This document shows positions 47,450-58,530 of a DNA stretch of 64,000 nt, one piece after another. The translations under genes were made by a program, and so were the position numbers. Origin of the DNA: Adineta steineri. Lineage: Eukaryota; Rotifera; Eurotatoria; Adinetida; Adinetidae. The DNA lies in contig CAJNOI010000111.1 in NCBI GenBank assembly GCA_905250115.1, positions 1 to 64,000 of the forward strand. The letters are read 5' to 3'. The notes under the pieces are model-generated. The model worked only from the letters and a program-made list of their open reading frames with translations, was not told the origin of the DNA and ran no database searches. Every line of letters starts with the position of its first letter. Position 1 is the first letter of the stretch.

Positions 47450-49369
47450 TTAAATCTGATCGCTTTTGATCATATGAATTTGATCGAAATCCGAGAAACT
47501 CAATTTTTCGGTTTTAGTCGAGAACGATGTAAATAATCGGAGTATACCAACAAGTACAAGACCGAAGGCAATCCATATATAACAATGAATTGCGAATCTA
47601 TTCGACCATATCGAACGAACTACGGTTGTTATAAATGAATGATAATCAAATGAGGTAGATGTTGTTGTGATTGTCACCGGCGAACGAGTCGAAGTGGAGT
47701 TTATTACTATATATCGACGAACACATTGTTGAAAGGCAGTATCATAACACACATCGTCGCATAATTGAATTTGATTCGGTTGATACTCATCATACGAAAC
47801 CGTGACATTACATATTGTCATATTATTAACACATATTTGGTTGTCCCGAAGACATTGTTGATTGCATGATCGAGAGGGGTACTCGCAAATCATGTTATTA
47901 TAACATGCCTGGTATGTATGATTGTAACACTGATATGATGGCAGAGTATTCGGTCTGATATAAGGATCGTATTTCACATTACACAACTTTTCACTAAGGC
48001 TACACAAAGTTCCATTCAAACATTGGTGTAATGATGAATTGTAACACATACCGGAGCAGTTATTAATGCACTGAACAGTATCATTGGTACATATTTGAAC
48101 TTCGGAATTATAACACACTCCATCGCATGATTGAATTTGATTTGTCTGGTAATTATAATACCAGCGTGTAGTGTTACATCTTGTCATATTATTAACACAC
48201 ATTTGGTTCTCTAGAAGACATTGTTGATTGCATGATCGAGAGGGGTACTCGCAAAGTGTGTTGTTTAAACATACTAGATATGTAGGATTGTAACACTGAT
48301 ATGATGGCAGAGTATTCCGCCTGCCCCAAGTATCGTATTTCACACTGCACAACTCGTCACCAAGGCTGCATAAAGTTCCATTCAAACATTGTTGTAACGA
48401 TGAATTGTAGCATACACCGGAGCAGTTGTTAATACACTGAACAGTATCATTGGTACATATTTGAACTTCGGAATCATAGCATACATTATTGCATGACTGA
48501 ATTTGATTTGCTCGGTAATTATAATACGAACGTGTAGTGTTACATCTTGTCATATTATTAACACATATTTGGTTCTCTCGAAGACATTGTTGATTGCATG
48601 ATCGAGAGAAGCGCTCGCAAAGTGTGTTGTTGAGACACGCTAAACTTGTAGGGTTGTAACATTGATATGATGGCAGAGCATTCTGCCCGCCCCAAATATT
48701 ATATTTCACACCACACAACTTGTCACCAAGGCTGCATAAAGTTCCATTCAAACATTGTTGTAACGATGAATTGTAGCATACACCGGAGCAGTTGTTAATA
48801 CACTGAATAGTATCATTGGTACATATTTGAACTTCGGAATCATAACATATACTATTGCATGACTGAATTTGATTTGCTCGGTAATTATAATACGAACGTG
48901 TAGTGTTACATATTGTCATATTATTAACACATATTTGGTTGTTTCGGAGACATTGTTGATTGCATGATTGAGAGAAGCGCTCGCAAAGTGTGTTGTTCGA
49001 ACACGCCAAATTTGTAGGATTGTAACACTGATATAATGGTGGATTATATGTAACTGAAGATCCACTGTAGTATTTAATGATGCACAACTGCTCACTACGT
49101 TCACATACTGTACCATTGAAACATTGGTGTATATTTGGATTGTAACATTGATTTCCGCAAATACCAATACATTGAACATTTTTGTCGAGCTCAGTACAGT
49201 TTTGTATAGCTGGATCGTAACAAATGCTCTCACCACATAACGATTGTGAACTGGGACATGATTTGATTGATGTTAATGCAGTTAAATTACTTTGAGCATT
49301 CGATATAGCAAAAAAAGCAATAAAAATCCATAAGTGTATACAACCCTTCCGACAACTTAATACAACCAT
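47450..49369 (-). CDS. Cys-rich repeat membrane protein (CBM52-like repeats)
   Basis: 639 residues, single exon. A signal peptide (LWIFIAFFAISNAQS, ~residues 12-26) is followed by a Cys-rich ectodomain and a C-terminal transmembrane helix (CYIWIAFGLVLVGILRLF, ~600) with a short cytoplasmic tail. The ectodomain is built of 122-residue repeats, each with QCYNP.......C.N..LCE, RSCNQQCL, CVNNMT.CN and CSGVCYNSSLQQCLNGTLC. The CYNxxxxxCxNGxLC element resembles the small CBM52-type carbohydrate-binding motif of fungal septation glucanases; this is inference from the spacing. About five N-x-S/T sequons per repeat. A type I surface glycoprotein, perhaps a glycan receptor. Confidence 0.75.
   Translation of the reverse strand: MVVLSCRKGCIHLWIFIAFFAISNAQSNLTALTSIKSCPSSQSLCGESICYDPAIQNCTELDKNVQCIGICGNQCYNPNIHQCFNGTVCERSEQLCIIKYYSGSSVTYNPPLYQCYNPTNLACSNNTLCERFSQSCNQQCLRNNQICVNNMTICNTTRSYYNYRANQIQSCNSICYDSEVQICTNDTIQCINNCSGVCYNSSLQQCLNGTLCSLGDKLCGVKYNIWGGQNALPSYQCYNPTSLACLNNTLCERFSRSCNQQCLRENQICVNNMTRCNTTRSYYNYRANQIQSCNNVCYDSEVQICTNDTVQCINNCSGVCYNSSLQQCLNGTLCSLGDELCSVKYDTWGRRNTLPSYQCYNPTYLVCLNNTLCEYPSRSCNQQCLLENQMCVNNMTRCNTTRWYYNYQTNQIQSCDGVCYNSEVQICTNDTVQCINNCSGMCYNSSLHQCLNGTLCSLSEKLCNVKYDPYIRPNTLPSYQCYNHTYQACYNNMICEYPSRSCNQQCLRDNQICVNNMTICNVTVSYDEYQPNQIQLCDDVCYDTAFQQCVRRYIVINSTSTRSPVTITTTSTSFDYHSFITTVVRSIWSNRFAIHCYIWIAFGLVLVGILRLFTSFSTKTEKLSFSDFDQIHMIKSDQI
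47820..49020 (-). repeat. 366-bp tandem coding repeats
   Basis: The marker GCATGATCGAGAG (or its variant) starts at 47864, 48230, 48596 and 48962, exactly 366 bp apart each time. The copies are very similar, most clearly the middle two. Confidence 0.9.
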
Positions 49370-51426
49370 TATATTTCAGTTGTAATTAAATACTTTGCAC
49401 TAGCTGTTTTTGTTGTTGTGATCGGTGTTGTTTGCTCGTATTTCTATTGTATTGTTGAAATTTTTATTATTACTCAGTTGCAGTTTGTATGTACCTTCTG
49501 AAAAAAAAGAGTTTTAATTATAATAAGTGAGTTTTTAACCGATAGTAATAAACGTGAAATATTTATCTCTCTTTGATTTTGCTCTTAAATGACGAGTTAA
49601 ACTTCTACGTAGTATCTAGTGATTGAATAAGCATAAGTCCTGCGTCGAAACGCGACATTAACGCTTCTTACCATCTGCTTTTCAGAACACAAAATCCTAA
49701 CTTTTACCTTAATCTATTATTCTACTCATGTGCTTTCACCAGGTAAACAAAAAAGTTATCATTTGGTATTCTAAATATATCGTGACTATGAAAACATATT
49801 AATAAAATAATAATACCATTTTCTTAAACACTCATATTTTTTCTATGATATCTGTATATTTACGCATTGTACTTTGTGCTTACCGATCAGATATTACAAC
49901 TATAGTCATAATTAGTTTTTTTTAAATTTTTCATTACTCTAATAATACCTTTTGATAGTGGCCAAAATTCTCTCTTATTTATATCAAAATAGAAAATAAT
50001 TAGTGTTGAACAGCACTATTTGATCAATCCTCAGTAATTCTTTCTAAACGAAACTCACTTTCTATACATTTCATACAAATTTTCGTTATAAAAAAATTTC
50101 TATGTAACACTAAATAACACATACCTCACCTGTACGTTTGTTGATGTGAAATATTATTTGATCAGTCTATAGCTATTTTAATACAATGCACACGTTTCAC
50201 TTAGTTTGATATTGCGCAGAATCTGTCTTTTTTTTTCTTTCGTTCTTCTTCCTACTAACTCATTTCGAAAGTCACATTCTGGATAAAAACATCGTTTGAT
50301 AGGTAAAATAAATCAAAACAAATATAATATTCATTAGAATATGTCTACTTCCGAGTATGAGGACAAAAAAGAAAAAACTAAAATCATAACGAAAGATTAG
50401 AAGGTGTATACACAACATCGATGTCTAGTGGAAATAATTACTTGATTCAATTTATGATATAAACGAAAAATAATATTTGTCCTACCATGTGGTTCATTTC
50501 GTTATCTAACTTATAAGCAAAGTCCCGAGCCATGTAAATACCCATACGATTTCAACATCGTAGAAAACGATAGATCTGTCGTTTCATGAAAAATGAACAA
50601 GAAGCCAATTTTAACCTTCCACAATAAAAACCAATTTTCTCATAGACAGATCTTTCTTGAGTGATAGTTTATTCTTTCTATAATATCTCTATGCTACCAT
50701 AATATGATTATATTCATATACAAATGAACCAAGTTTCGTTTTGAGTTGATCGAATCATTATTAATGATAGTACCGGGGAAGAAAGAGTTCTTCAAATTGT
50801 ATATATTTGTTAAATTGAAGAAAAAACTATTTCAACTAATTTGGAACTATCGATTTTGTCCATTTTAATGCTAACAACGTATAAATGAGGTTAAGAAAAA
50901 CTCAGTCGCATTCGTGCTTACATCTCTCCAATCCCGAGATATGCTCTAAGCAATGTCGTTTATTATAACTTAAAATATGTGAGACAAGTTGTTCGACTAA
51001 TCTATCATCGTACTGAATTATGACATAGCTATTTGTTTAAAGTATCATAAACATAAAATAAAGAAATTTACTTTTTCAGATAATATTTATGTCGTAATGT
51101 CACTAATAATTATTTAATACCTAAAGAGATGTCGAAAAGTTGGAATCAATTGAGATAATTCCTTTGTTTAACAAAAGCAGTAAATTAATAAGTTCAAAAT
51201 ATTTTTTTTAATGCACGTACGCACGGTACCCCTACATTTCGGCCTTTTTTTTTGTCCGCGACTATTCGTCCTTTTTTAATTCGCCCTAAATGGTTTTTGT
51301 CCGACTTCATTTTGTCTCTTTACAATTCGTCCCAATTATCTCGTGTCCCATTACATTTCGTCCTCTTACATCTCATTCCAAAAGTTAAGTATTCATTTTT
51401 TACCACGATAATATAAATTACAATTC
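49370..51426. other. 2 kb gene-free intergenic
   Basis: AT-rich. Holds the degenerate TTCGTCC-type repeat at 51230-51385; nothing else recognised. Confidence 0.45.
51230..51385 (+). repeat. degenerate short tandem repeat (TTCGTCC units)
   Basis: Units such as TACATTTCGGCC, CTATTCGTCC, CAATTCGTCCCAATT and TACATTTCGTCC recur every ~20-25 bp, separated by T-rich sequence. Confidence 0.55.
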
Positions 51427-51495
51427 AGGGTGAGTGTGAGTGTGGGGTGGACGTGAATAAAGAAGATACAGATCCCCACACCCACACCCTCAAGA
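51427..51495. repeat. telomere-like inverted repeat
   Basis: AGGGTGAGTGTGAGTGTGGGG, loop of about 25 bp, CCCCACACCCACACCCTCAAG. Confidence 0.85.
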
Positions 51496-51805
51496 GGTCG
51501 ATTAGTTATATGATCTCTTGTTTGTGATCTTCGAATCATTTGAACAATGTCTATATTCTAATTATAATCCGTCCGATGAGACCCTTAATCAAAGTCAAAA
51601 TCGCAATCACGAAGTGTTTCATACCCACACCCTGCCACTTGTTCTTCACAGACTGAAAAGCTTGCCAGAAAGTATATTTAAAAATCTTGCAGATTCAATC
51701 TAAGTATCTTTTACGCATCGATAAAACATCATTCCTTGTTTTCAAATAATATTAAAAAAACGTTCTGGATTATAATGTAAAAACAGCACCCAAGTCCTTT
51801 CCTCT

Positions 51806-54359
51806 TCACGTGGCTAGAGGATCGGCTATACACCGATAATAAGTCGATCCATTCGAGTTAATTGCAATTGGATCTATATAAGCATAGATATGATCGTGGG
51901 CAGTGAAGTCATGTTTCGATGTATAGTTGGACTTAAGAAATGCCGTCTCATCGCCACTGATAGGCACATCAACGTACGACGAGTAGCGGAGAAGAATGTA
52001 TCGTATTCCGGCCGTTAATTCTTGCACAGTCACTCGGCCAATCATATCACGAGCTGCCATACGATTGGCTACACATGGCTCGTCCCATTCGGCGACAGTA
52101 AGACGTACAGGAAGACATACCTTGTTTTCGTCAAGAAGTCCGGTGATAGCGATTCCCCAGCATACCTTTGAATGAATAAATGAAAATAATCGTAGATCTG
52201 TGCCTAGTGTGTTACACTCAGATCGAAGTCCTTCCTTCCTGTTAGAACCAAAATCGTTTGTATGGATGTCAGACAATGCGAAGCTTACAACTGATGATAC
52301 ATTCTGTTGGAGCATACAAAACTTGAACGGACTTAGGAAATTACAGATTTTTTCAAAACTTAATGTGTGCGAATTTTCTAGAAGGCAAAACGTTCTGCGA
52401 TAGGTGTGCTGTAACTTATCTTACGAGGGAACCTCACCAACTGATACACTCCGTTTGTGCTCATATTAGGCCCCCAAGCAGGTCTTAGTGAGACTAGAAA
52501 AAACCTAAAAGGGTTCATCCCCTTAGGCCCTTGAAGCCGAGTTACAGCCATTTTACTGAATTTTTGACTATTTTCTCGATATTGAGCAAAAATCGAAACA
52601 GTGGAGTTTTGAGCTGAAATTTTGTCCATAAACAAGTCTAGTCATCTCTAGAATATCCTGAAAATTTCACCTGAAAAAACTGTTCCTGTGTCGAGATATT
52701 GAATTTTTAAAAAATCATCGTTTATCGCAGACAAGGAGCAAAAAATCAATTTACTTGAATATCCACTATCTCAACACAGGAACAGTTTTTTCAGGTGAAA
52801 TTTTCAGGATATTCTAGAGATGACTAGACTTGTTTATGGACAAAATTTCAGCTCAAAACTCCACTGTTTCGATTTTTGCTCAATATCGAGAAAATAGTCA
52901 AAAATTCAGTAAAATGGCTGTAACTCGGCTTCAAGGGCCTAAGGGGATGAACCCTTTTAGGTTTTTTCTAGTCTCACTAAGACCTGCTTGGGGGCCTAAT
53001 ATGAGCACAAACGGAGTGTATCAGTTGGTGAGGTTCCCTCGTTAGTGTGTTTACACTCTTAAAGTACCTACTGGAATACGGAATTTCTGGCTTCACGAAG
53101 TATTTATATCTGAGGCGATAATTAACCATCGAATGCATCATCTCGCTGCTCGATCTGACTCATACAACTTAGATCATATGTTAAAAGAATGTGTCCGGTG
53201 AACGGCAGTTCGTGAAGGAAACAGTATCACAGCTGATTTTGGCCTTAAGACTCTTTCCCGGCTTTTCTGAAAATATATGAAAATGTGTTATTTTGGGTGG
53301 CCCGTGTCCTATAATCTCCAGCGAAGTACTCTGAGATTTCAAGAAACAAACTTTAGCACGACAGTAATCCCCAGATATTTTCCAAAACACATGTATTCAT
53401 TGCAGGTAAAACCGTGTCAAAAATACAACCTCGGGATAAGGTATGAGAAAAACCATTCGAACAAAAAGATGCAGTTTCAGACCATCTTGAGGGTGGGGTG
53501 GGTGTAGGGTAAAAGGCTGCTTCATTACAACCAACCTATACCCACACCCTTCTTTTTAGAACACCCGATATATCGAGACTAGACAATAAAAACTGGTGAG
53601 GATATTTTCATGAAAAACTGAGATACGCTATGGGAAACGCCGCATATTGAAAGCAAAACGTATACTTACATCAAGAGGGACACAGCCCCAGTTGCAGTAA
53701 ACACGTCGTTCTGCTGGATCACTGCCAAGTATGCTTAGTGGTTGCTTGAGTATTTCCCGATTAAAGAGACTGTAATAGTAAACGGTGTCCTGTTCATCAA
53801 AAGTGTTTTCATTCGAATAATCAATGCCTGTTATCGGCATGATGTGACCACCAAAGAACTGATCAAGTTTCGTGCGAAATATAATGGGAAAACCTTGAAG
53901 CAAACATCGTTTAATCCACAAGCCATAGGCAGGAAATTGAGGTTGACATGCGTTCTGATAATCCCATGCAATGTAGGAAAACTTGAGTGTCGTGAGTGTG
54001 GTTAGTGGATCACCTCCGCCTCCTCCTCCCAATGGTCGCCGTTGTTGGTCGTCTTCAGGAGTTAGATGGTGAATTAAGTATTCACCCTTGTTTACATCTC
54101 GAACGATTTGTTGTGAGATCCAAGCGCCATTGTAAAGACCTGTTCGATCGGAAACATATGAATGGAATAAAAAGACTTACAAAACTTACCGAACGCTTGC
54201 ACGACAGTCTCGCCGCAGTATCCGTCTAGAAGAACATAAACGAAAGGGAATGGTAAGGCGATAAGAAACCGAGAACTTACGCCCATGACCCCACTGTCTG
54301 CGAGGTGGTATATCCAATCGAATAGATGATATCGTTTGTTCTGAGTCACTTCTCGACAT
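51806..54359 (-). CDS. C39-like/papain-fold cysteine peptidase-like protein, 4 exons
   Basis: Exons 54359-54281, 54225-54190, 54139-53670 and 52165-51806 join in phase, giving 314 residues. The core begins HGYCGETVVQAFGLYNGAWISQ: the Cys in a GYCGE setting at a helix start is the presumed nucleophile. FFGGHIMPITGIDYSN (~residue 135) supplies the presumed His, with Asp/Asn nearby. This layout resembles C39-like peptidase domains known mainly from fungi, oomycetes and bacteria. No signal peptide appears in this model; an upstream exon could exist. The last intron is ~1.5 kb and holds a palindromic element and a telomere-like repeat, whereas the other two are about 50 bp. GC-richer than its neighbours. 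Confidence 0.65.
52423..53042. mobile_element. perfect 620-bp palindromic (foldback/MITE) element
   Basis: Two arms of about 278 bp (52423-52700 and 52766-53042) are reverse complements without a visible mismatch until the last bases, around a ~65-bp loop. Termini are CGAGGGAACC...GGTTCCCTCG, flanked on both sides by TTA, a possible target duplication (PIF/Harbinger-like TWA, or TA if Tc1/mariner-like). It encodes no transposase; the identical ~70-codon ORF in each arm is probably incidental. Lies in the last intron of the peptidase-like gene. Confidence 0.85.
53480..53554. repeat. telomere-like inverted repeat in an intron
   Basis: ACCATCTTGAGGGTGGGGTG, loop of about 30 bp, CTATACCCACACCCTTC. 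Within the same intron as the palindromic element. Confidence 0.8.
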
Positions 54360-54751
54360 CTCGACTTACGTTTGAAGAAAAAACCGAAGAATGATACGAG
54401 CAGAATAAATCTTACAACTCTTATCAGCAGAAAGAAGGAGAACAAGAAGAAGGGAAATATGCTTTATAAGAAAGGTATGAGTCATCATTTGATTGCGAAA
54501 TACGAAAGATTGACTAATGCGGGTGAGGGTAAGAGCGTCGGGAGAAGGTAAAAAGGAAGAAAATTAACAATGAGTAAGTAAGTAAATGGTTAAATAGACG
54601 ACGAGTAAATAAGTAATTAATGAAAAACAAATATTTTATTATTGAGAAAAAAAGAATTTTTTGAATAGTTTTATTTCTATGTTTTTATATATTTTAACAT
54701 TTTTATATTCATCTGTTCTTAAATGTTTTAACAAAGAGCAATAAATAAGAA

Positions 54752-54809
54752 GAGTGTGGGTGTGGATGTGAGTTCCGCTAATAGATGAATAACACTCACA
54801 CCCATCAAG
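54752..54809. repeat. telomere-like inverted repeat
   Basis: AGTGTGGGTGTGGATGTGAG, ~20-bp loop, CACTCACACCCATCAAG. Confidence 0.75.
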
Positions 54810-55509
54810 AGAAGATGATTATTTGCTTGGTGTGTTTTTATGTTGGTGAGATGAAAGAGAAAAATCACTAGACTGACTTTTTCGACGAATTTTTGATCAT
54901 GGAAAAACCCCAGTTTCTATACAGGCAAGAGAGAGAGACAGAACAGAGAAATAATTTCTTTTACAATAATACCATCATTATTTCATTTATTTTTCAGAAC
55001 AAAATATTCATACAAGTGCACAACGAACAAATTCATTTGACGGTAATTTAACTTTTTCTTTTGCAAAAGTAATTCTATGTCCATTAGTATTTTCATTAGA
55101 TTAGTTCATTTTACTGATCTTCTCAGAGCTGTTTATTGAAAAATATAAACAAAATAGAGAAAATTATTTCCTACATCTTTTTTAATATTGTTGTTTCACG
55201 ATTGTATTTTTCTTTTGAGTGAATTAGTTTTAACAGTTCTTTACTATCTCAAAGATTTTTTTTTACTTGAAATTTGAACTCGACATCCATTAGGATCATT
55301 TTTCATTTTATTCCTATTATCATATCATCAAAATTTCGTGTGACTGAAACTTGACTTATAATTAGTTCATTAAACTCATTATTTATTGGCCTGTGTCAGC
55401 ACTGGAACGGGATAGATTGTAAAAAAATCAATCGGCCCGTAGAGATGGAAATTTTTTAAAAGCTTTCTTTGTCGATTTTGTTTCTGGCCATCAAAAACTA
55501 AGATAGCAC

Positions 55510-55730
55510 ATACTCGCACAAAAGTCTTTCTCCTCTTCGTTTCTTTGCTACCATACATCATATAAAATGTATTGCCGAGTAGAGCTATGACTTGAGAGTT
55601 TTATTTCAGTATGGTATGTAGATCACAATACAATAAACCTCTCAGATCATATCTTTACTCGGCAATAAATTTTATACAAAGTATGATAGCACAGAAATAG
55701 AGAGGGAAAAATGACTTTTGCCCACGAAGT
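55510..55730. repeat. diverged inverted repeat, ~100-bp arms
   Basis: ATTGCCGAGTAGAG at 55572 is mirrored by TACTCGGCAATAAA at 55654. Similarity extends outward through TATAAAAT and a CAAAAGTC-like block on both sides, with about 20-25% mismatch by eye. Confidence 0.6.
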
Positions 55731-55863
55731 GTATCTCATATCTGGGTCCATTTTCCTGTAAAAATTGTTTTTCAAAAGAATTCGAGATTTTTCGCTGTTT
55801 TTTTTGTCTGTTTCATCGGAATTTTTTCGGTAGAACATGTGATTTCAATCGATCAGCTTACCG

Positions 55864-55929
55864 ACCATCTTGAGGGTGTGGGTGTGGGTGTGGATATGTG
55901 TTAGAAATCGCACTCACACCCCCAAGATG
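55864..55929. repeat. telomere-like inverted repeat, both termini intact
   Basis: ACCATCTTGAGGGTGTGGG with two more hexamers, loop of about 17 bp, then CACTCACACCCCCAAGATG. Best copy for reading both ends. Confidence 0.9.
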
Positions 55930-56389
55930 TCACAACCAGAACCCTCAAAATAAGCGATCATGACGAATTTCAAGCTTACTTAAGGAATTTATTAGATGGC
56001 ATAGTTCAATTCGAAACCGATTATAATTGCTAATTCTTGATAATCTGCGGAGCATTACGTTTTTCTTCGCATAATAGGAGAAATATACTTTCCTGTAAGG
56101 CGATTGTCGAAGAACTACCGATCGCAGCTTATATGCGATTTCTTTGTCGTTTTTAGGTAAAGTACAATGCTCTGTCAACTGATCAAGAGGTCAGAGTGAG
56201 TCTTATGTTATCTTCTTTTAGATCTATGTTCCACCATTAGAACGTAGAGAAACAAATAGAATAAAGCATGAATGCGAATGGTTCCAACTGGTTCTATAAG
56301 GCATCAATGATTTTGATTCATTCTAATGACTCCACGTGATTATGCTCTATGGGGTTGAAGGTATAGATCTGAGTAAGAATGAAGAACAG

Positions 56390-56452
56390 ATAGCTACTCA
56401 CACTCTCACGCACACATACACCCTTTCACACACTCACACCCACACCCTAGTT
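56390..56452. repeat. one-sided C-rich telomere-like array
   Basis: About 60 bp of CACTCTCACGCACACA...CACACCCACACCCTAG. No strong G-rich partner upstream. Confidence 0.6.
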
Positions 56453-56659
56453 TTTTAGAAATAAGATAAATCCATCTGAACGTGTTTGAATTTTTGAACG
56501 CGTCTAAACACTCAAAAATGTTGCATTTTGGATGTACTCGAACGAGTTAAGTTACATTATTTATAAACGCTCCGAAACGCGTTACAAACCTTAGAATGGT
56601 TACATGGGAAAGAAAAACATTTTAAATATCATAGATATCGCAGAACTACGATCGAAATG

Positions 56660-56711
56660 AGGTGGATGTGGGTAAGCAGAGAAGAGACCTAAACCCGCAC
56701 CCCGCCCTCAT
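56660..56711. repeat. telomere-like inverted repeat, diverged
   Basis: GAGGTGGATGTGGGTAAG, short loop, AACCCGCACCCCGCCCTC. Confidence 0.65.
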
Positions 56712-56830
56712 TAAATCAATAGATTACATTGGGAATGATTAATATTAAAAGAAAAGGAAAAAATGAAAGCTAAGCGAGAATGTTATTTAAAATTGATTGA
56801 TTTAGGAACAAGCGAGACATTTGCATTGAA

Positions 56831-57565
56831 ATGGCTGAATCTCAACCTCCGATCAACATATCAAAATACGAATTGAATTGGGATGAGTGGAAGTTATCCG
56901 ATCAGCATGTGATCACAAAAATGAAAGGTTTAATCGAAGCATTGAAAAGTCAAGAAGTCGATGCTGTTACCATTATGCCAAAGTTAGAAATTGGTTGGGA
57001 TGCTGCGATTCATATCTTCGGTGAAAGTGGTCGTGATCTATGTAAACCCGAAGTAGTCTCGATCTGGCTCTCTTTATTGCTAACTTTGGCATCGTCAAAA
57101 GGAGTCACAGGCGCATCCATTGCTTCTTCATTTGCCAAAAGTTGTGGTGGTTGTATGGTTTATACAATTTTAACGGCGGTTGGTTGCTTTCATTCAGAAC
57201 AAAATGTGAAGTTAGCATTTGATTTCTTTTGTCATATCTTAACTGATGTCGATGGCAAAATATTAGAATTGGACGAAGTACGCCAACTTTCGTCATTCTT
57301 AGTTAAAAACATTCCAGATCAAACTAAAAGTGTAACGGGGCGTTCTATATGTTTGACATTACATTGTTACTACTATATGAGTGGCACACAGAAGACAACT
57401 GTCGAAGCAATGTCTAATCTTATTGAAGGACTTGGTGTATTATGTACCTCAAAGTCATTTGTAGCCGAGATGAGATCAAATCCGTCTTCTACTATCGAAA
57501 TACTCAAGCGAAGTGTCTTGGACAAATCATTCTCGGAAAGGTTTGTCCGGAACAAATGGCCTTAA
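56831..57565 (+). CDS. unknown helical protein, 244 aa
   Basis: Single intact exon starting MAESQPPINISKYELNWDEW. The sequence reads as repeated amphipathic helices (SIWLSLLLTLASSKGV, SNLIEGLGVLCTSKSF, SSTIEILKRSVLDKS), suggesting an all-alpha, ARM/HEAT-like fold. No signal peptide, membrane segment or catalytic motif is visible, so it is probably cytosolic. I do not recognise the family. A telomere-like repeat lies about 130 bp after the stop. Confidence 0.65.
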   Translation: MAESQPPINISKYELNWDEWKLSDQHVITKMKGLIEALKSQEVDAVTIMPKLEIGWDAAIHIFGESGRDLCKPEVVSIWLSLLLTLASSKGVTGASIASSFAKSCGGCMVYTILTAVGCFHSEQNVKLAFDFFCHILTDVDGKILELDEVRQLSSFLVKNIPDQTKSVTGRSICLTLHCYYYMSGTQKTTVEAMSNLIEGLGVLCTSKSFVAEMRSNPSSTIEILKRSVLDKSFSERFVRNKWP

Positions 57566-57693
57566 CTACAATAAAATCATTAATGAAATAACGTATGGTA
57601 ACAAAACTGTTTTTCACTTTTTCTTCTATATTTATGTGCGAACTTGATACATAAAAGTATCCATAAATTTCTCTTTGAATTTTACTAGACAAA

Positions 57694-57780
57694 ACATCTT
57701 GAGAGTGTGGGTGTGGGTGTGGGTGAAAGTATTGATCATATACTGTCTCGCACCCATACCCACAGACTTTTAATATTGAA
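57694..57780. repeat. telomere-like inverted repeat
   Basis: ATCTTGAGAGTGTGGGTGTG with two more hexamers, loop, TCGCACCCATACCCACAGAC. Confidence 0.8.
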
Positions 57781-57908
57781 GAATAAGAAAAAATAGCAGT
57801 CATTCACTCATCGCTAGTCACTTTTTCGTTCTGTATTTACTGTACGTTGTAGATATGAGAGAAAAAAAACGTTACGTTGGCTTTCGCGAACATTTAGTAG
57901 ATTTTTAA

Positions 57909-58310
57909 TGGAAATGGTTGTTTCTTCTGACCGTATCGCTATTAGTGAGATTGAAAACGATGCTCTAAGATCTATTACTATTCAACACAACAGAGAAATC
58001 TCTTTAACTATCCATTAGTTGCTCAATGAAGCGGATGTGCACTACACTGTTCGACAGCTTTACTCATCTTTGAATTTTGCAAGAATTCATAAAGTAAATA
58101 AATTCTTTAAACTTTTTTCAACAAATATATTTATAAACTTCTTCGAGTGACAGTAACTCGCTACGAGCCATTCCTATATTTTTTTATACTAACATTATAA
58201 AGGTAAATGCACAACGAAGGAATGCGTGTGCAAAAAACACAATGTGTTCTGCTCTACAAAATATCATAAAAATGGTTTATGCTGCGAAAATTAACGACAT
58301 TAATAAGATT
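57909..58310 (+). mobile_element. short relic with Cys-rich tail, possibly from an integrase-bearing element
   Basis: Two short coding-like pieces. The second, near 58203-58290, has a Cys-rich block (CTTKECVCKKHNVFCS) of a type often seen at the C-terminus of integrase-derived proteins. No integrase core, capsid, envelope or terminal repeat is present. Broken and short; family assignment tentative. Confidence 0.3.
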
Positions 58311-58448
58311 CCGCTATTTTGCTACTTTTTAGTGTTTCTTTGTTCACTATATTCAAATATCACTTCTTGGATGATAGTATAGCTTTCAAACATCACTATA
58401 ATATCGAGTACAGAGTAGTGTGTATTCAAGCCAACCCGAGATTGTACG

Positions 58449-58530
58449 CTGAGTCACTTTGTCGTTCTGTTATTATAGATCTTGCATATATACAGGATCT
58501 GCAATAATAGAACCACAAAAGTGACTCAGT
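58449..58530. repeat. 36-bp-arm hairpin
   Basis: CTGAGTCACTTTGTCGTTCT pairs with the complementary AGAACCACAAAAGTGACTCAG. About 30 of 36 positions match and the loop is under 10 bp. Confidence 0.7.

Larger units (their letters stand above)
54446..56830. other. 2.4 kb gene-free, repeat-bearing intergenic
   Basis: Contains GAGTAAGTAAGTAAAT-type microsatellite-like sequence near 54570-54620, telomere-like repeats and a diverged inverted pair at 55510-55730. No coding gene recognised. Confidence 0.45.

Noticed and set aside
52378-53045. Identical 70-85 codon ORFs in both palindrome arms
   Set aside because: They are the same sequence read twice because the element is an inverted repeat; no transposase motif.
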